From Bacilli bacterium (GTDB lineage Bacteria > Bacillota > Bacilli > RF39 > UBA660): DNA of 64,000 bases. The translations under genes and the position numbers were made by a program. Positions 8,832-17,214 of this stretch are shown one piece after another. The stretch is taken from the NCBI GenBank assembly GCA_017525015.1, contig JAFXUK010000003.1, positions 216,968 through 280,967 of the forward strand, given 5' to 3'. The notes beneath the pieces are model-generated. The model was not told the DNA's origin and searched no databases. It saw only the letters and a list, made by a program, of their open reading frames with translations. The first letter of the stretch is position 1. Each line of letters starts with the position of its first letter.

Positions 8832-9371
8832 CTAGTTATTTATTATTCCTCCGGGTTTAACTTTACTTATGGCAGATAATATTTCATCTTTGTACTCAAT
8901 AGCAACACCTATTGGCTGAGATGCATCTTTCATAATAAATGCAAGTGTTAATTCTGTTTCAAATATAAATGCAATTTGACTCCAGTTTACTGTTAAATCA
9001 CTTCTACCTTCTAAATGCGATGTTACACCATCTTTATCTATGATTATAGTTCTTTTATATGGGAGCATACTTTTTATAGTTTTTTTAAAATTAATTTCTG
9101 CTCTTATCAAAGTTATAAAAATTATTAATAAAATCCAAAAGAACGTAAGAAGGTAACTTGTAAATCCTACATATAACATAATGCCCAAAAGAAATATTAA
9201 TGATAAAAAATAAACTCCAATACTTAATATGAACTCACTATACTTCTTTACTTTATAATTTCTTTTTTTTAATATAATTTTTGAATTCTTTGCTATCATA
9301 AGATAATCATAATAGTATTTTGTTTTATTAATATTTTGTTTGTCTATCTTAATTTCAATCATGATTATCAT
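8832..9371 (-). CDS. YcxB-like two-helix membrane protein
   Basis: About 179 residues: a basic N-terminal part (KIILKKRNYKVKKY), two adjacent membrane helices (about 50-90) and a C-terminal domain (KRTIIIDKDGVTSHLEGRSDLTVNWSQIAFIFETELTLAFIM) that resembles the YcxB-like beta domain. An alternative ATG lies 9 bp downstream. The start overlaps the preceding gene by 17 bp, so the two are translated together, and their architecture is alike. Role unknown. Confidence 0.65.
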   Translation of the reverse strand: MIIMIEIKIDKQNINKTKYYYDYLMIAKNSKIILKKRNYKVKKYSEFILSIGVYFLSLIFLLGIMLYVGFTSYLLTFFWILLIIFITLIRAEINFKKTIKSMLPYKRTIIIDKDGVTSHLEGRSDLTVNWSQIAFIFETELTLAFIMKDASQPIGVAIEYKDEILSAISKVKPGGIINN

Positions 9372-9900
9372 CCTTTTTTTTCTCGTAAACTTTTATGTTT
9401 ATTTTGTTTTTTTTCAACTCATTCTTAAATTCATCTTTGTTTTCTATAGGAATTGATATTATAAAACTGTCATCTTTTGGAACTGCATATATACCATAAG
9501 TCTTAAACAAAATAAATTCTATATTATCCAAATAAATAGAAAATGATTTTATATCTTTGATTTCATATATCAATTTATCTTTTGCAATATAAACATATGT
9601 TTCTTTGTATGTATCTTGCATTTTTTCTATAGATTCAATTCTCAATATTTGAATAAAAGATAATAAGATAAGATATAAGAATACTAACATTATAAAAGCA
9701 TTATAATTTGAAATAACAAAACCAATTATCATAAGTACATATAGTACAGGTGCTATAATTATTTGTTTTTTTATTTGCTTATAAGACAACAAAGTGTGAT
9801 TAGGCTTTTTCTTTAATTTTTCTTTTTTGATAATTATTCTACTTGCTTCCCAACAATATTCTTTCTTTGCTTCTCTGTCTTTAGGAAAAATAACTTTCAT
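9355..9900 (-). CDS. YcxB-like two-helix membrane protein, partner of the next gene
   Basis: A 181-residue protein: basic N-terminal region (RIIIKKEKLKKKPNHTLLSYKQ), two close membrane helices (about 52-86) and a C-terminal domain (DKLIYEIKDIKSFSIYLDNIEFILFKTYGIYAVPKDDSFIISIP). Same layout as the downstream overlapping gene though little identity is visible, so either an old duplication or two subunits of one complex. Upstream lies the thrS terminator. Confidence 0.65.
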   Translation of the reverse strand: MKVIFPKDREAKKEYCWEASRIIIKKEKLKKKPNHTLLSYKQIKKQIIIAPVLYVLMIIGFVISNYNAFIMLVFLYLILLSFIQILRIESIEKMQDTYKETYVYIAKDKLIYEIKDIKSFSIYLDNIEFILFKTYGIYAVPKDDSFIISIPIENKDEFKNELKKNKINIKVYEKKKDDNHD

Positions 9901-9928
9901 ATAATCACCTATTTTTATTATAACAAAA

Positions 9929-9952
9929 AAGAAGTGTTAATTACACTTCTTT
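9929..9952 (-). terminator. terminator of the MBL hydrolase-thrS operon
   Basis: AAGAAGTGT / ACACTTCTT stem with T-runs on both sides; works on the minus strand after thrS. Confidence 0.8.
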
Positions 9953-11716
9953 TTATTTTCTTAATCCTCTATTGTTAATTTCATCTGTGATTAATTTAAC
10001 AAATTCTTCTTGAGATACTGTTTCAGTTTCTTGATGACCGAATAATCTATAAGAGATTTGTTTATTATCTTTTTCGTTATCTCCTAAGATAATTGTATAA
10101 GGAATTTTATTTACTTGTGATTCTCTTAAACGATATCCTAGTTTTTCATTTCTATCATCAATTTCTACACGAATATGATTTTCTTTTAATAAGTTATATA
10201 CTTCATTAGCATATTCTCCTTGGAATTCAGAATTAACTGGCATTACAATTGCTTGTACTGGAGATAACCATGTTGGGAATGCTCCTTTAGTTTCTTCAAT
10301 AATAAATGCAGTAAATCTATCAAATGTTCCAAAGATTGCTCTATGTAGAACAACTGGTACTTGTTTTTCACCATTTGAATCAATGTATGATAATTCAAAT
10401 CTTCTAGGAAGTAAGAAGTCTAATTGACAAGTAGATAGAGTTACTTCAGGTCCTACAGCAGGTTTAACTTCAACATCTAATTTTGGTCCATAGAATGCAG
10501 CTTCTCCAATTGCTTCAAAATATTCTACTCCTAAATCATTTAATACTTCTCTTAATTTTTGTTCTGCTTCATTCCACATATCATCATCATCGAAGTATTT
10601 TTCTTTGTCTTCAGGATCTCTCAATGATAATCTGAATTTATAATTTTCAATTCCGAAATCTTTATATGTATTTAGAATTAAGCTAACTACTTTTTTAAAT
10701 TCTTCACCAATTTGATCTGGTCTTACGAAAAGGTGTGCATCATTTTGACACATACATCTAACTCTTTCAAGTCCTTTTACTGCTCCTGATGCTTCATAAC
10801 GGAAGTCAGTTGCGAATTCTCCAATACGAATTGGTAAATCTCTATATGAATGTAATTTGTTTCCATAAATTAACATATGATGTGGACAGTTCATTGGACG
10901 AAGTACAAACTCTTCATCATCAACTTTCATCATTGGGAACATATTTTCTTTATAGTGATCCCAGTGTCCTGAAGTTTTATATAAATCTACTGTTCCAACA
11001 CATGGAGTATATACATGTAAGTATCCCATTTCTTGTTCTTTTTCATAGATATAGTTTTCTAATTGTTTACGAATTAATGCTCCATTTGGTAACCACATTG
11101 GCATACCAGAACCAACAAGTTCATGATTCATAAATAATTCTTGTTCTTTACCTATTTTTCTGTGATCACGCTCTTTTGCTTCTTCTATTTCTTTTAAGCA
11201 AGCATCTAAATCTTCTTGATTATCAAAACATACTCCATAGATTCTTTGAAGCATTTTGTTATTAGAGTCACCTTTCCAATAAGCTCCTGAGAATTTTAAT
11301 AATTTGAAGTATTTTAATTCTTTAGTATTATCTACGTGAGGTCCTCTACATAAATCAGTAAAGTCTCCTTGAGTATAACAAGAAATAGTTACTTCATTTT
11401 CATCCATTCTAGATATTAAATCTATTTTATATGGATCATCTTTAAATTTTTCTAATGCTTCTTCTTTTGAAAGTTCATGACGAACGATGTTTTTAGCAGA
11501 TTTTGCACATTTCTTCATTTCTCTTTCAATTTTCTCTAAGTCTTCTTCTTTAATTACTTCATCACCTAAATCGATATCATAATAGAATCCTTCTTCGATT
11601 GCAGGTCCTACCCAAAACTTAGCATTTGGATATAAGTGTTGTATTGCTTGTGCAAGTAAATGTGCACAAGAGTGATTTAATTTAAATAATCTTTCATTTT
11701 CTTTTATATTTATCAT
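9953..11716 (-). CDS. thrS: threonyl-tRNA synthetase lacking the TGS domain
   Basis: 587 residues against about 640 in typical bacteria; the shortfall is at the N-terminus, which starts almost directly at the editing domain [16 protein letters not shown] (HxxxH zinc motif) with [18 protein letters not shown] further on. The class II catalytic core has motif 1 region ([12 protein letters not shown]), [12 protein letters not shown], motif 2 ([23 protein letters not shown]) and motif 3 ([15 protein letters not shown]); the C-terminal anticodon-binding domain follows. It charges tRNA-Thr. It is 2 bp behind the MBL gene and under T-box control. Confidence 0.96.
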   Translation of the reverse strand: MINIKENERLFKLNHSCAHLLAQAIQHLYPNAKFWVGPAIEEGFYYDIDLGDEVIKEEDLEKIEREMKKCAKSAKNIVRHELSKEEALEKFKDDPYKIDLISRMDENEVTISCYTQGDFTDLCRGPHVDNTKELKYFKLLKFSGAYWKGDSNNKMLQRIYGVCFDNQEDLDACLKEIEEAKERDHRKIGKEQELFMNHELVGSGMPMWLPNGALIRKQLENYIYEKEQEMGYLHVYTPCVGTVDLYKTSGHWDHYKENMFPMMKVDDEEFVLRPMNCPHHMLIYGNKLHSYRDLPIRIGEFATDFRYEASGAVKGLERVRCMCQNDAHLFVRPDQIGEEFKKVVSLILNTYKDFGIENYKFRLSLRDPEDKEKYFDDDDMWNEAEQKLREVLNDLGVEYFEAIGEAAFYGPKLDVEVKPAVGPEVTLSTCQLDFLLPRRFELSYIDSNGEKQVPVVLHRAIFGTFDRFTAFIIEETKGAFPTWLSPVQAIVMPVNSEFQGEYANEVYNLLKENHIRVEIDDRNEKLGYRLRESQVNKIPYTIILGDNEKDNKQISYRLFGHQETETVSQEEFVKLITDEINNRGLRK

Positions 11717-11718
11717 AA

Positions 11719-12324
11719 TTATTCTCCTATCTTTATTTCTACTTTTATTTCTTTATTTACTTTATCTTGAAACTCTTTTCCCATTGAAAGATCTCCCGTT
11801 ATCATTCCATAATGAATTGGGATTGCAACTTGAGGTTTCAAATCATTTATATATTCTGCTGCTTCATCTACATCCATGGTATATGTTCCACCAATTGGTA
11901 CGAAGCAAATATCCGTTTTGACCATATCGGTCTCAGGTGTTCGATCCGTATCACCCATAATGTAGTAATATCTATCTTCTAATAGAATGTTATATCCTAC
12001 ATAATATTTTTCTCTAGGATGGAATTGTTTATTAATATTATATGATGGTATTGTTGTGAATTTAATTCCATCTATTTCATAATATCTATAACCATCCGCA
12101 AGTAAATGATGTTCTTTATCTTTTAGACAATATGGCACAACAATCTTGGTATGATCATTTCTAACCTTTTCTATTGATTCTGGATCATAATGATCATAGT
12201 GATCGTGTGTAATAAAAATATAATCTGCATCATGAAACTCTTCTTCAATTTTATAAGGATCAAAATATATTATTTTATCTCCAGTTAATTTAATAGATGC
12301 ATGATGTAATACTTCTATTTTCAT
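11719..12324 (-). CDS. MBL-fold metal-dependent hydrolase (UlaG-like)
   Basis: 201 residues. [10 protein letters not shown] carries the HxHxDH metal signature of the metallo-beta-lactamase fold; further ligands are in PHYG-like IPIHYG and [10 protein letters not shown]. Members include UlaG lactonase and YtkL-like UPF0173 proteins; the substrate cannot be told. It is the first gene behind a threonine-type T-box and 2 bp ahead of thrS, so its amount would follow tRNA-Thr charging, an unusual partner for ThrS. Confidence 0.85.
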   Translation of the reverse strand: MKIEVLHHASIKLTGDKIIYFDPYKIEEEFHDADYIFITHDHYDHYDPESIEKVRNDHTKIVVPYCLKDKEHHLLADGYRYYEIDGIKFTTIPSYNINKQFHPREKYYVGYNILLEDRYYYIMGDTDRTPETDMVKTDICFVPIGGTYTMDVDEAAEYINDLKPQVAIPIHYGMITGDLSMGKEFQDKVNKEIKVEIKIGE

Positions 12325-12344
12325 ATTAATTCCCTCCTTTTTAC

Positions 12345-12552
12345 AAAATAAAAAAGGATCGTACAGGAGTGCTTGCGCACGGTACCATCCTTTTGTTTAC
12401 TTTCTTTAAATAACGGTTCTTCACCGGAATTACTTTTCATAATTCTACTCTAAAGGTAGTAACTCATAAATAACTTGTTCTTTTCCACCTACCAAGAACT
12501 CTCTATAAAGACTTTTTATGAATCTTGTCCTTTGTCAATGTATTTCACAGAT
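12345..12552 (-). promoter_or_regulatory. T-box leader (tRNA-Thr sensing) of MBL gene-thrS
   Basis: Reading the minus strand, a long structured leader with AGAGAG and GGTAG/CTACC helices ends in the T-box core TGGTACCG (12387-12380) and an intrinsic terminator with arms AGGAT / ATCCT (12391-12355) followed by six Ts. The T-box core forms the 5' arm of that terminator, as in known T-boxes. An ACC triplet in the stem I region could be the Thr specifier, but I cannot place the specifier loop with certainty; the Thr assignment rests mainly on thrS downstream. Confidence 0.88.
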
Positions 12553-12558
12553 ATGAAT

Positions 12559-12587
12559 AATATATCACTATTTTCTCTTTTTGTAAA
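12559..12587 (-). promoter_or_regulatory. promoter of the T-box operon
   Basis: TTTACA, 17-bp spacer, TATATT on the minus strand, placing the start near 12552, just before the T-box stem I. It overlaps the end of the upstream 178-residue gene. Confidence 0.7.
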
Positions 12588-13104
12588 TTATAGATTTTAA
12601 ATATTCAAAAGCTCCTCTGTATCTATCTCTAATATATGTACCTACTTTTGGCATTACCCATGTTGATATCATAATTATAAACCAAACAAATCCATATAGA
12701 TCTCCAGATAGTACAATACTTAAAGCATAATTAAAAACTATAAATAAAATAATTGATATAAATGATGAGATTATTAAATTATTTCTACCATTCTTTTTAC
12801 TTAGTGTGTCAAAATCAATTTCATTTTTTTCTAATAAAATATCTACATCTTGTTGAAAAAGTAAAAATCTATTTTCTAGTTCTTCTCCTGATACTGGATC
12901 TTGGGTAGTATACTCTTCATCTCTCATTTTTATATTTCCGTTTTCTAATACTTCAATATCAATATTTAAAAAGTTCTCATTTGGTAAATCTACTAAGAAA
13001 TGTTTTTCTACTAATTTAATTAGTTTTCGTTTACATTTTGTAGAAATACCACTTGCTTCATTTACATCAATTTTCATTTGCTTATTGATACTTGCTAATG
13101 ACAT
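12568..13104 (-). CDS. uncharacterised protein with two C-terminal membrane helices
   Basis: 178 residues. The first 110 are soluble and acidic (KCKRKLIKLVEKHFLVDLPNEN; YTTQDPVSGEELENRFLL); two membrane helices (about 110-150) and a short basic tail follow. GGAGTTGG supports the start. I do not recognise it. It lies 33 bp behind the M23 peptidase on the same strand and is probably co-transcribed. Confidence 0.65.
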   Translation of the reverse strand: MSLASINKQMKIDVNEASGISTKCKRKLIKLVEKHFLVDLPNENFLNIDIEVLENGNIKMRDEEYTTQDPVSGEELENRFLLFQQDVDILLEKNEIDFDTLSKKNGRNNLIISSFISIILFIVFNYALSIVLSGDLYGFVWFIIMISTWVMPKVGTYIRDRYRGAFEYLKSIIYKKRK

Positions 13105-13137
13105 ATAACCAACTCCGATTATATTATATCATATTTG

Positions 13138-13902
13138 TTATCTGCTATTCCATGAATGTGGAACATACATTAATACTCCTAATCCATAGAAATTTTCAGA
13201 TAATCTTTTTTTATCGTAACGATACCAAGCATTCAAATCATAACAGTTTGGATCTTTGGGATCGAATAATGCGCAATCTAGGACAGCAATATGTAAATGT
13301 GTGCCTGTTGACCAACCTGTTGAACCCATTTGTCCTAATGGGTCATTAATTGATACATGTTTTCCTACATATAATCCATTTGCATAACGAGATAAATGAA
13401 CATACTGGGAGGTATACTTTTTACCATTTACGTTATGCAATACTGTTACTATTAGAGCTCCATAGGAATCGGTATACATTCCTGATACAGTTCCTTCAGC
13501 AACTGGATATATGGTTTCTGCTGTTCCTCGCCAACTCGTAATATCATAGGCTACATGACCCATATTAGGATAAGTGGTTATGCTTCCAATTTGGGTAGGT
13601 AAATACCATATACGACTTGGCTTTCCACTATTAGTGGTATCGGTTGCGGAAAGATTTAAACTTTCCATTTTTACTTCCGCTACATCCCCTAATTCTTTAT
13701 ATATTTCTTCTTGACCTGTTTTACTAATTTTAGTTGATATGTGTGGTTCAGTCATATCTCTAATATTAACAGATTCATAACTTATCGTATAGGGTTCTTT
13801 GTTTGCAAGATATTCATCTACTTGCAAGAATATGGATATAATTAAGAAGGTTAAGGATATTACTACGATTAGTTGTTGTCTTTCTGTTAACTTGATGTAC
13901 AT
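13138..13902 (-). CDS. membrane-anchored M23 (LytM-type) metallopeptidase
   Basis: 254 residues. A single N-terminal membrane helix (QQLIVVISLTFLIISIFLQV) places the domain outside. The M23 zinc site is intact: HVAYD (His116, Asp120) and HLH (His202, His204), plus YVHLS. Such enzymes cut peptidoglycan cross-bridges. It might be a SpoIIQ- or elongation-type hydrolase, undecided. I start at ATG (AGGAG 7 nt upstream) instead of an upstream TTG, because that Shine-Dalgarno lies inside the longer frame. Confidence 0.85.
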   Translation of the reverse strand: MYIKLTERQQLIVVISLTFLIISIFLQVDEYLANKEPYTISYESVNIRDMTEPHISTKISKTGQEEIYKELGDVAEVKMESLNLSATDTTNSGKPSRIWYLPTQIGSITTYPNMGHVAYDITSWRGTAETIYPVAEGTVSGMYTDSYGALIVTVLHNVNGKKYTSQYVHLSRYANGLYVGKHVSINDPLGQMGSTGWSTGTHLHIAVLDCALFDPKDPNCYDLNAWYRYDKKRLSENFYGLGVLMYVPHSWNSR

Positions 13903-13983
13903 CGAACCACTCCTTGATATAGCCAAAGTAGATAGTATTATACTCGTTCTTCCATTTTATGTCAAACTTTATTTAATAAAAAA

Positions 13984-14001
13984 ATCGTCATCTACGACGA
14001 T
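13984..14001 (-). terminator. terminator after the RNase R gene
   Basis: ATCGTC - GTAGAT - GACGAT then TTTTTTTA on the minus strand; overlaps the end of the exonuclease gene. Confidence 0.75.
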
Positions 14002-15916
14002 ATTTTTTAGAATACTCTTTAACAAAATAATCAATTGGTGCTTGTCTTTCGTTTATCATTTTTTGTTTATTAATTATTTCTTTTTTTAATTCTTCTAATT
14101 CTTTCTTAGTTGGTTTTTTATCATAACAAACTTCTAAGGCATGTTCTACTAAAATGTCTGCTGCTCTTCTTAATGCAGAAGTACAGTGACAATAATGATC
14201 TACTCCAAGGCCGGAGTGTTTTCCTTCCATCGCATACCAACCTTTTGGATATATTCCTTCAATTAATTGGTATAGATTTTTAAATTGATCTCCTCCGTAA
14301 GTCTCAGTTAGATTATCAATTAATGCTTGAAGTTTTTTATCGTTTGATTCATTTACTTCATGAACTCTATATAAACAAGGATAATTATTTTCTGCAAAGA
14401 AATTAGCTACTCTTGTTCCTGTTAATAACATTGCTTGATAGACTATACTTTCTGATCCTACATTCTTAACTCTTAATTCTGCATTATCTCTAGTATTTTC
14501 CTTTACCATTTCATAAAGTTCATTACCTTTATATTTTCTACTAAGAATAGATGCGACATCATGAAGATTTTTAATTGTTGTTCCTAACTCTGAATCATCA
14601 CAACCTCTATCTAGCATTCTATTTACTTCATTATATGTTAATCTTTTATTATTCTTAGTTATTGTCTTTAAGAATTTTTCATTTACTACTTCACCTTTAT
14701 TATTTATTTCAAAATAATAACTTCTAGTAAATCTATTTTCATTTTCTTTTAATGAAGCAATATCTCCAGCAAACTCTATTGGAAATAATGGAATCATACT
14801 CTTATAATCTTCTCCATCTTTTTTATAAGCAAATGGTAAATATATTGATTGATTTCTATATACTGCTTCTTGAATTATTTCAGAGTTATATGGAAAATAA
14901 CCTAATACTGAGGCAATATGTACTCCTAATAAATAATTACCATTTCCTAACTTCTTACAAGATAGTGCATCATCTATTTCTACTGTTTCCTCTCCATCCA
15001 TTGATACTACATAATCTTCTACTAATACTCTATCATTTATTTTACCTGCTTGAGGTTTATTCATTACTTTTAAGGCTTCATAATATAGTGGTGAGAAGTA
15101 TACATGAATATTATATTTACTAGCAATTTCTTCTACATCTTGTTTTTTAGATGTATTTTTTATTTTTTCTACTAAATTATTTACTCTTTTTATTTTATAT
15201 TGTCTTTGTTTTTCTATTTCTTTACTTCTACTTAAATCATTTAAATATCTATATATTTTTTCTAAGCATTTCTTCTTTTCTTTATCACTTAAATGAAAAC
15301 TCTTTTGGGATAAGAATAAAGAAATCATATTATCATAATATGGAATATCTTCTTCAGATTTTTCTTCTATACTTCTTAAATATTTATCTACTACATGTTG
15401 AAATATTGGTACTTCATTTTTACTTCTTACATTTGCCATGCTAGGCATCTTTTTAAAAGTATATTCTAAATAATTAATATTTTTAGTTTCATCTATTAAG
15501 AATTCTATAAAGTCATATTGTCTTGTGTCTTTTGCTTCATTTATTTGTAATAGTCGTTCTAATTCTTTATCAACTTTATTTAATTCAGTTTTTACTTTAC
15601 TTACATTTTTAAATCTTCTTTTTCTTTCAAATATTACTCTATCTATTTTTTGTTGTAGTCTAAATATTTTTCTTGCAATACTTTTTCTATTTAATCCTTC
15701 TTCATTACGAAGTACTATTTCTCCATATTTTAGAATATCTACTACTCTATCTAATTTTTTAGAATCAGTTAATGAATTAATTTCTTCATCAGTTAATTTA
15801 AAAAGAACATTGATACAAGCATCCCCATTACCATTAGAGTATACGAAAAAATCTTTTTCTTTTACTTTAGGCCCAGTGCCTTTTAGGTAACTTTTTAATG
15901 CTTTCTCAATGTTCAT
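13988..15916 (-). CDS. rnr: RNB-domain 3'-5' exoribonuclease (RNase R/VacB family)
   Basis: 642 residues. The RNB core is recognisable around 300-560: VVSMDGEETVEIDDALS (metal-binding Asp cluster), YLLGVHIASVLGYF, LFPIEFAGDIASLKE, NAELRVKNVGSESIVYQAMLLTGTRVANFFAE, CLYRVHE, and GLGVDHYCHCTSALRRAAD. The N-terminal 270 residues are divergent, Lys/Arg-rich and lack a clear cold-shock domain; the C-terminus is short and has no evident S1 domain. So it is RNase R-like but unusually built. It follows dnaI by 2 bp. Confidence 0.85.
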   Translation of the reverse strand: MNIEKALKSYLKGTGPKVKEKDFFVYSNGNGDACINVLFKLTDEEINSLTDSKKLDRVVDILKYGEIVLRNEEGLNRKSIARKIFRLQQKIDRVIFERKRRFKNVSKVKTELNKVDKELERLLQINEAKDTRQYDFIEFLIDETKNINYLEYTFKKMPSMANVRSKNEVPIFQHVVDKYLRSIEEKSEEDIPYYDNMISLFLSQKSFHLSDKEKKKCLEKIYRYLNDLSRSKEIEKQRQYKIKRVNNLVEKIKNTSKKQDVEEIASKYNIHVYFSPLYYEALKVMNKPQAGKINDRVLVEDYVVSMDGEETVEIDDALSCKKLGNGNYLLGVHIASVLGYFPYNSEIIQEAVYRNQSIYLPFAYKKDGEDYKSMIPLFPIEFAGDIASLKENENRFTRSYYFEINNKGEVVNEKFLKTITKNNKRLTYNEVNRMLDRGCDDSELGTTIKNLHDVASILSRKYKGNELYEMVKENTRDNAELRVKNVGSESIVYQAMLLTGTRVANFFAENNYPCLYRVHEVNESNDKKLQALIDNLTETYGGDQFKNLYQLIEGIYPKGWYAMEGKHSGLGVDHYCHCTSALRRAADILVEHALEVCYDKKPTKKELEELKKEIINKQKMINERQAPIDYFVKEYSKKYRRR

Positions 15917-15918
15917 TT

Positions 15919-16821
15919 CTAATCCCTCCTGTTTTTACTAATTAACTCAAGATCAATCGTTAGTTGTTTAATTCTTTCTACGATTCGTCGTGCCTTTAAT
16001 TTGTCTACTCCAGAAGTTGTTGTCGCTAGAGATTTTTCTAATTCATCTAGTGTTAAGTTTGAAGTAAAGAATGTTGGCAGATGATTTTCCATACGATATT
16101 GAAGTATTGGTCCTAAGACTTCATCTCTTGACCAGTTACTTACATTTTCTGCTCCTATGTCATCTAGTAACAATAATGGGACTTTTTTTATTTCTTCGAA
16201 TTGTTCACTGTAATTTGTTTGGAAGGAAGATTTTAATTTTCTTAAGAATTCAGGATAATAAATTAAAATACTTCTTATTTCTTTTTTTGCGAGCTCATTA
16301 AAGAGAGCTGCGATTAAATATGTTTTACCTGAACCAAAAGAACCATGTAGGTATACTCCTTTTGGTTTATCTTCTTCTTTATAATTACTCATAAAGTCTT
16401 TAAAATACTTTAGTATTGGTAATCTTGCTTTATCATCTTTATATACTTCTTTAAATGAAGCATTTTTTATATCTTGATTAATATCAAATAATTCAAGATT
16501 CTTTTTATAAGCATTTTCTTCTTCGCTTTTTAATTCTTTATCACATGCGACATATTCAAATGTAATTATCTTTTCTTTAGCTGTTGGTGTATATCTATAT
16601 CCAACCACTTTATTCTTACAAGATTCTAATGATTTGCATCCTTTACAATTTTGGCATTCTAAAAATGCATCTTCTAAATTAGAAGTATACTTCATTAACA
16701 AATCATCATTACAATTTAAACCGTCTACAAATTTTTTAAAATCCTTGTTTGCACAAGCATCTGCGTAAGAATGAGCAAGGGCAGTTAAATCTACTTTTGG
16801 AAGTTCTTCGATTTTTTTCAT
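15919..16821 (-). CDS. dnaI: primosomal protein DnaI (helicase loader)
   Basis: 300 residues. The N-terminal domain carries a Cys cluster (CQNCKGCKSLESC, about 56-68) where B. subtilis DnaI binds zinc; the AAA+ domain has Walker A HGSFGSGKTYL (about 153-163), Walker B PLLLLDDIGAE and sensor TFFTSNLTLDEL. It loads replicative helicase. An AGGTGG Shine-Dalgarno precedes the ATG. Co-transcribed with the RNase R-like gene, not with dnaB. Confidence 0.9.
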   Translation of the reverse strand: MKKIEELPKVDLTALAHSYADACANKDFKKFVDGLNCNDDLLMKYTSNLEDAFLECQNCKGCKSLESCKNKVVGYRYTPTAKEKIITFEYVACDKELKSEEENAYKKNLELFDINQDIKNASFKEVYKDDKARLPILKYFKDFMSNYKEEDKPKGVYLHGSFGSGKTYLIAALFNELAKKEIRSILIYYPEFLRKLKSSFQTNYSEQFEEIKKVPLLLLDDIGAENVSNWSRDEVLGPILQYRMENHLPTFFTSNLTLDELEKSLATTTSGVDKLKARRIVERIKQLTIDLELISKNRRD

Positions 16822-16879
16822 ATAACCACCTCTCTTATATATAAAGTGTATCTAAAATAGACAAAAAAGTCCATAGTGT

Positions 16880-17212
16880 TTACTTATTTTTACTATTATT
16901 TTCTCTGTCTTTATATGTATAATCTTTAACATATTTTAATACTTTTATATCTTCTTTTTTTAAATCTTCACTAAGTAATTCATCTATTGGATTATGTTTA
17001 TTTTCAATTTGATTGTAATACTCAGCTATTTCTAATCCAGTTTTTCTATCTACAAAGAATCCATTTTCAGTTACAAAGCCTTGAATTGCATTTCTAAGTA
17101 CTCCCTTTTCTTCCATAGGAAATATTGCATGATGCCCTAATCTAGACATATAGATATTATTGTCTTTTTTTAGTGCTGCACAAATTACTCTTCCATATTC
17201 TTCATAATCCAT
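16880..17212 (-). CDS. uncharacterised small soluble protein
   Basis: 110 residues, mixed charge, no membrane helix or known motif (GRVICAALKKDNNIYMSRLGHHAIFPMEEKG near the N-terminus; basic C-terminus). It starts 2 bp after the comEC stop and precedes dnaI by about 60 bp, so probably belongs to the comEA-comEC transcript. I do not recognise it. Confidence 0.6.
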   Translation of the reverse strand: MDYEEYGRVICAALKKDNNIYMSRLGHHAIFPMEEKGVLRNAIQGFVTENGFFVDRKTGLEIAEYYNQIENKHNPIDELLSEDLKKEDIKVLKYVKDYTYKDRENNSKNK

Positions 17213-17214
17213 AG

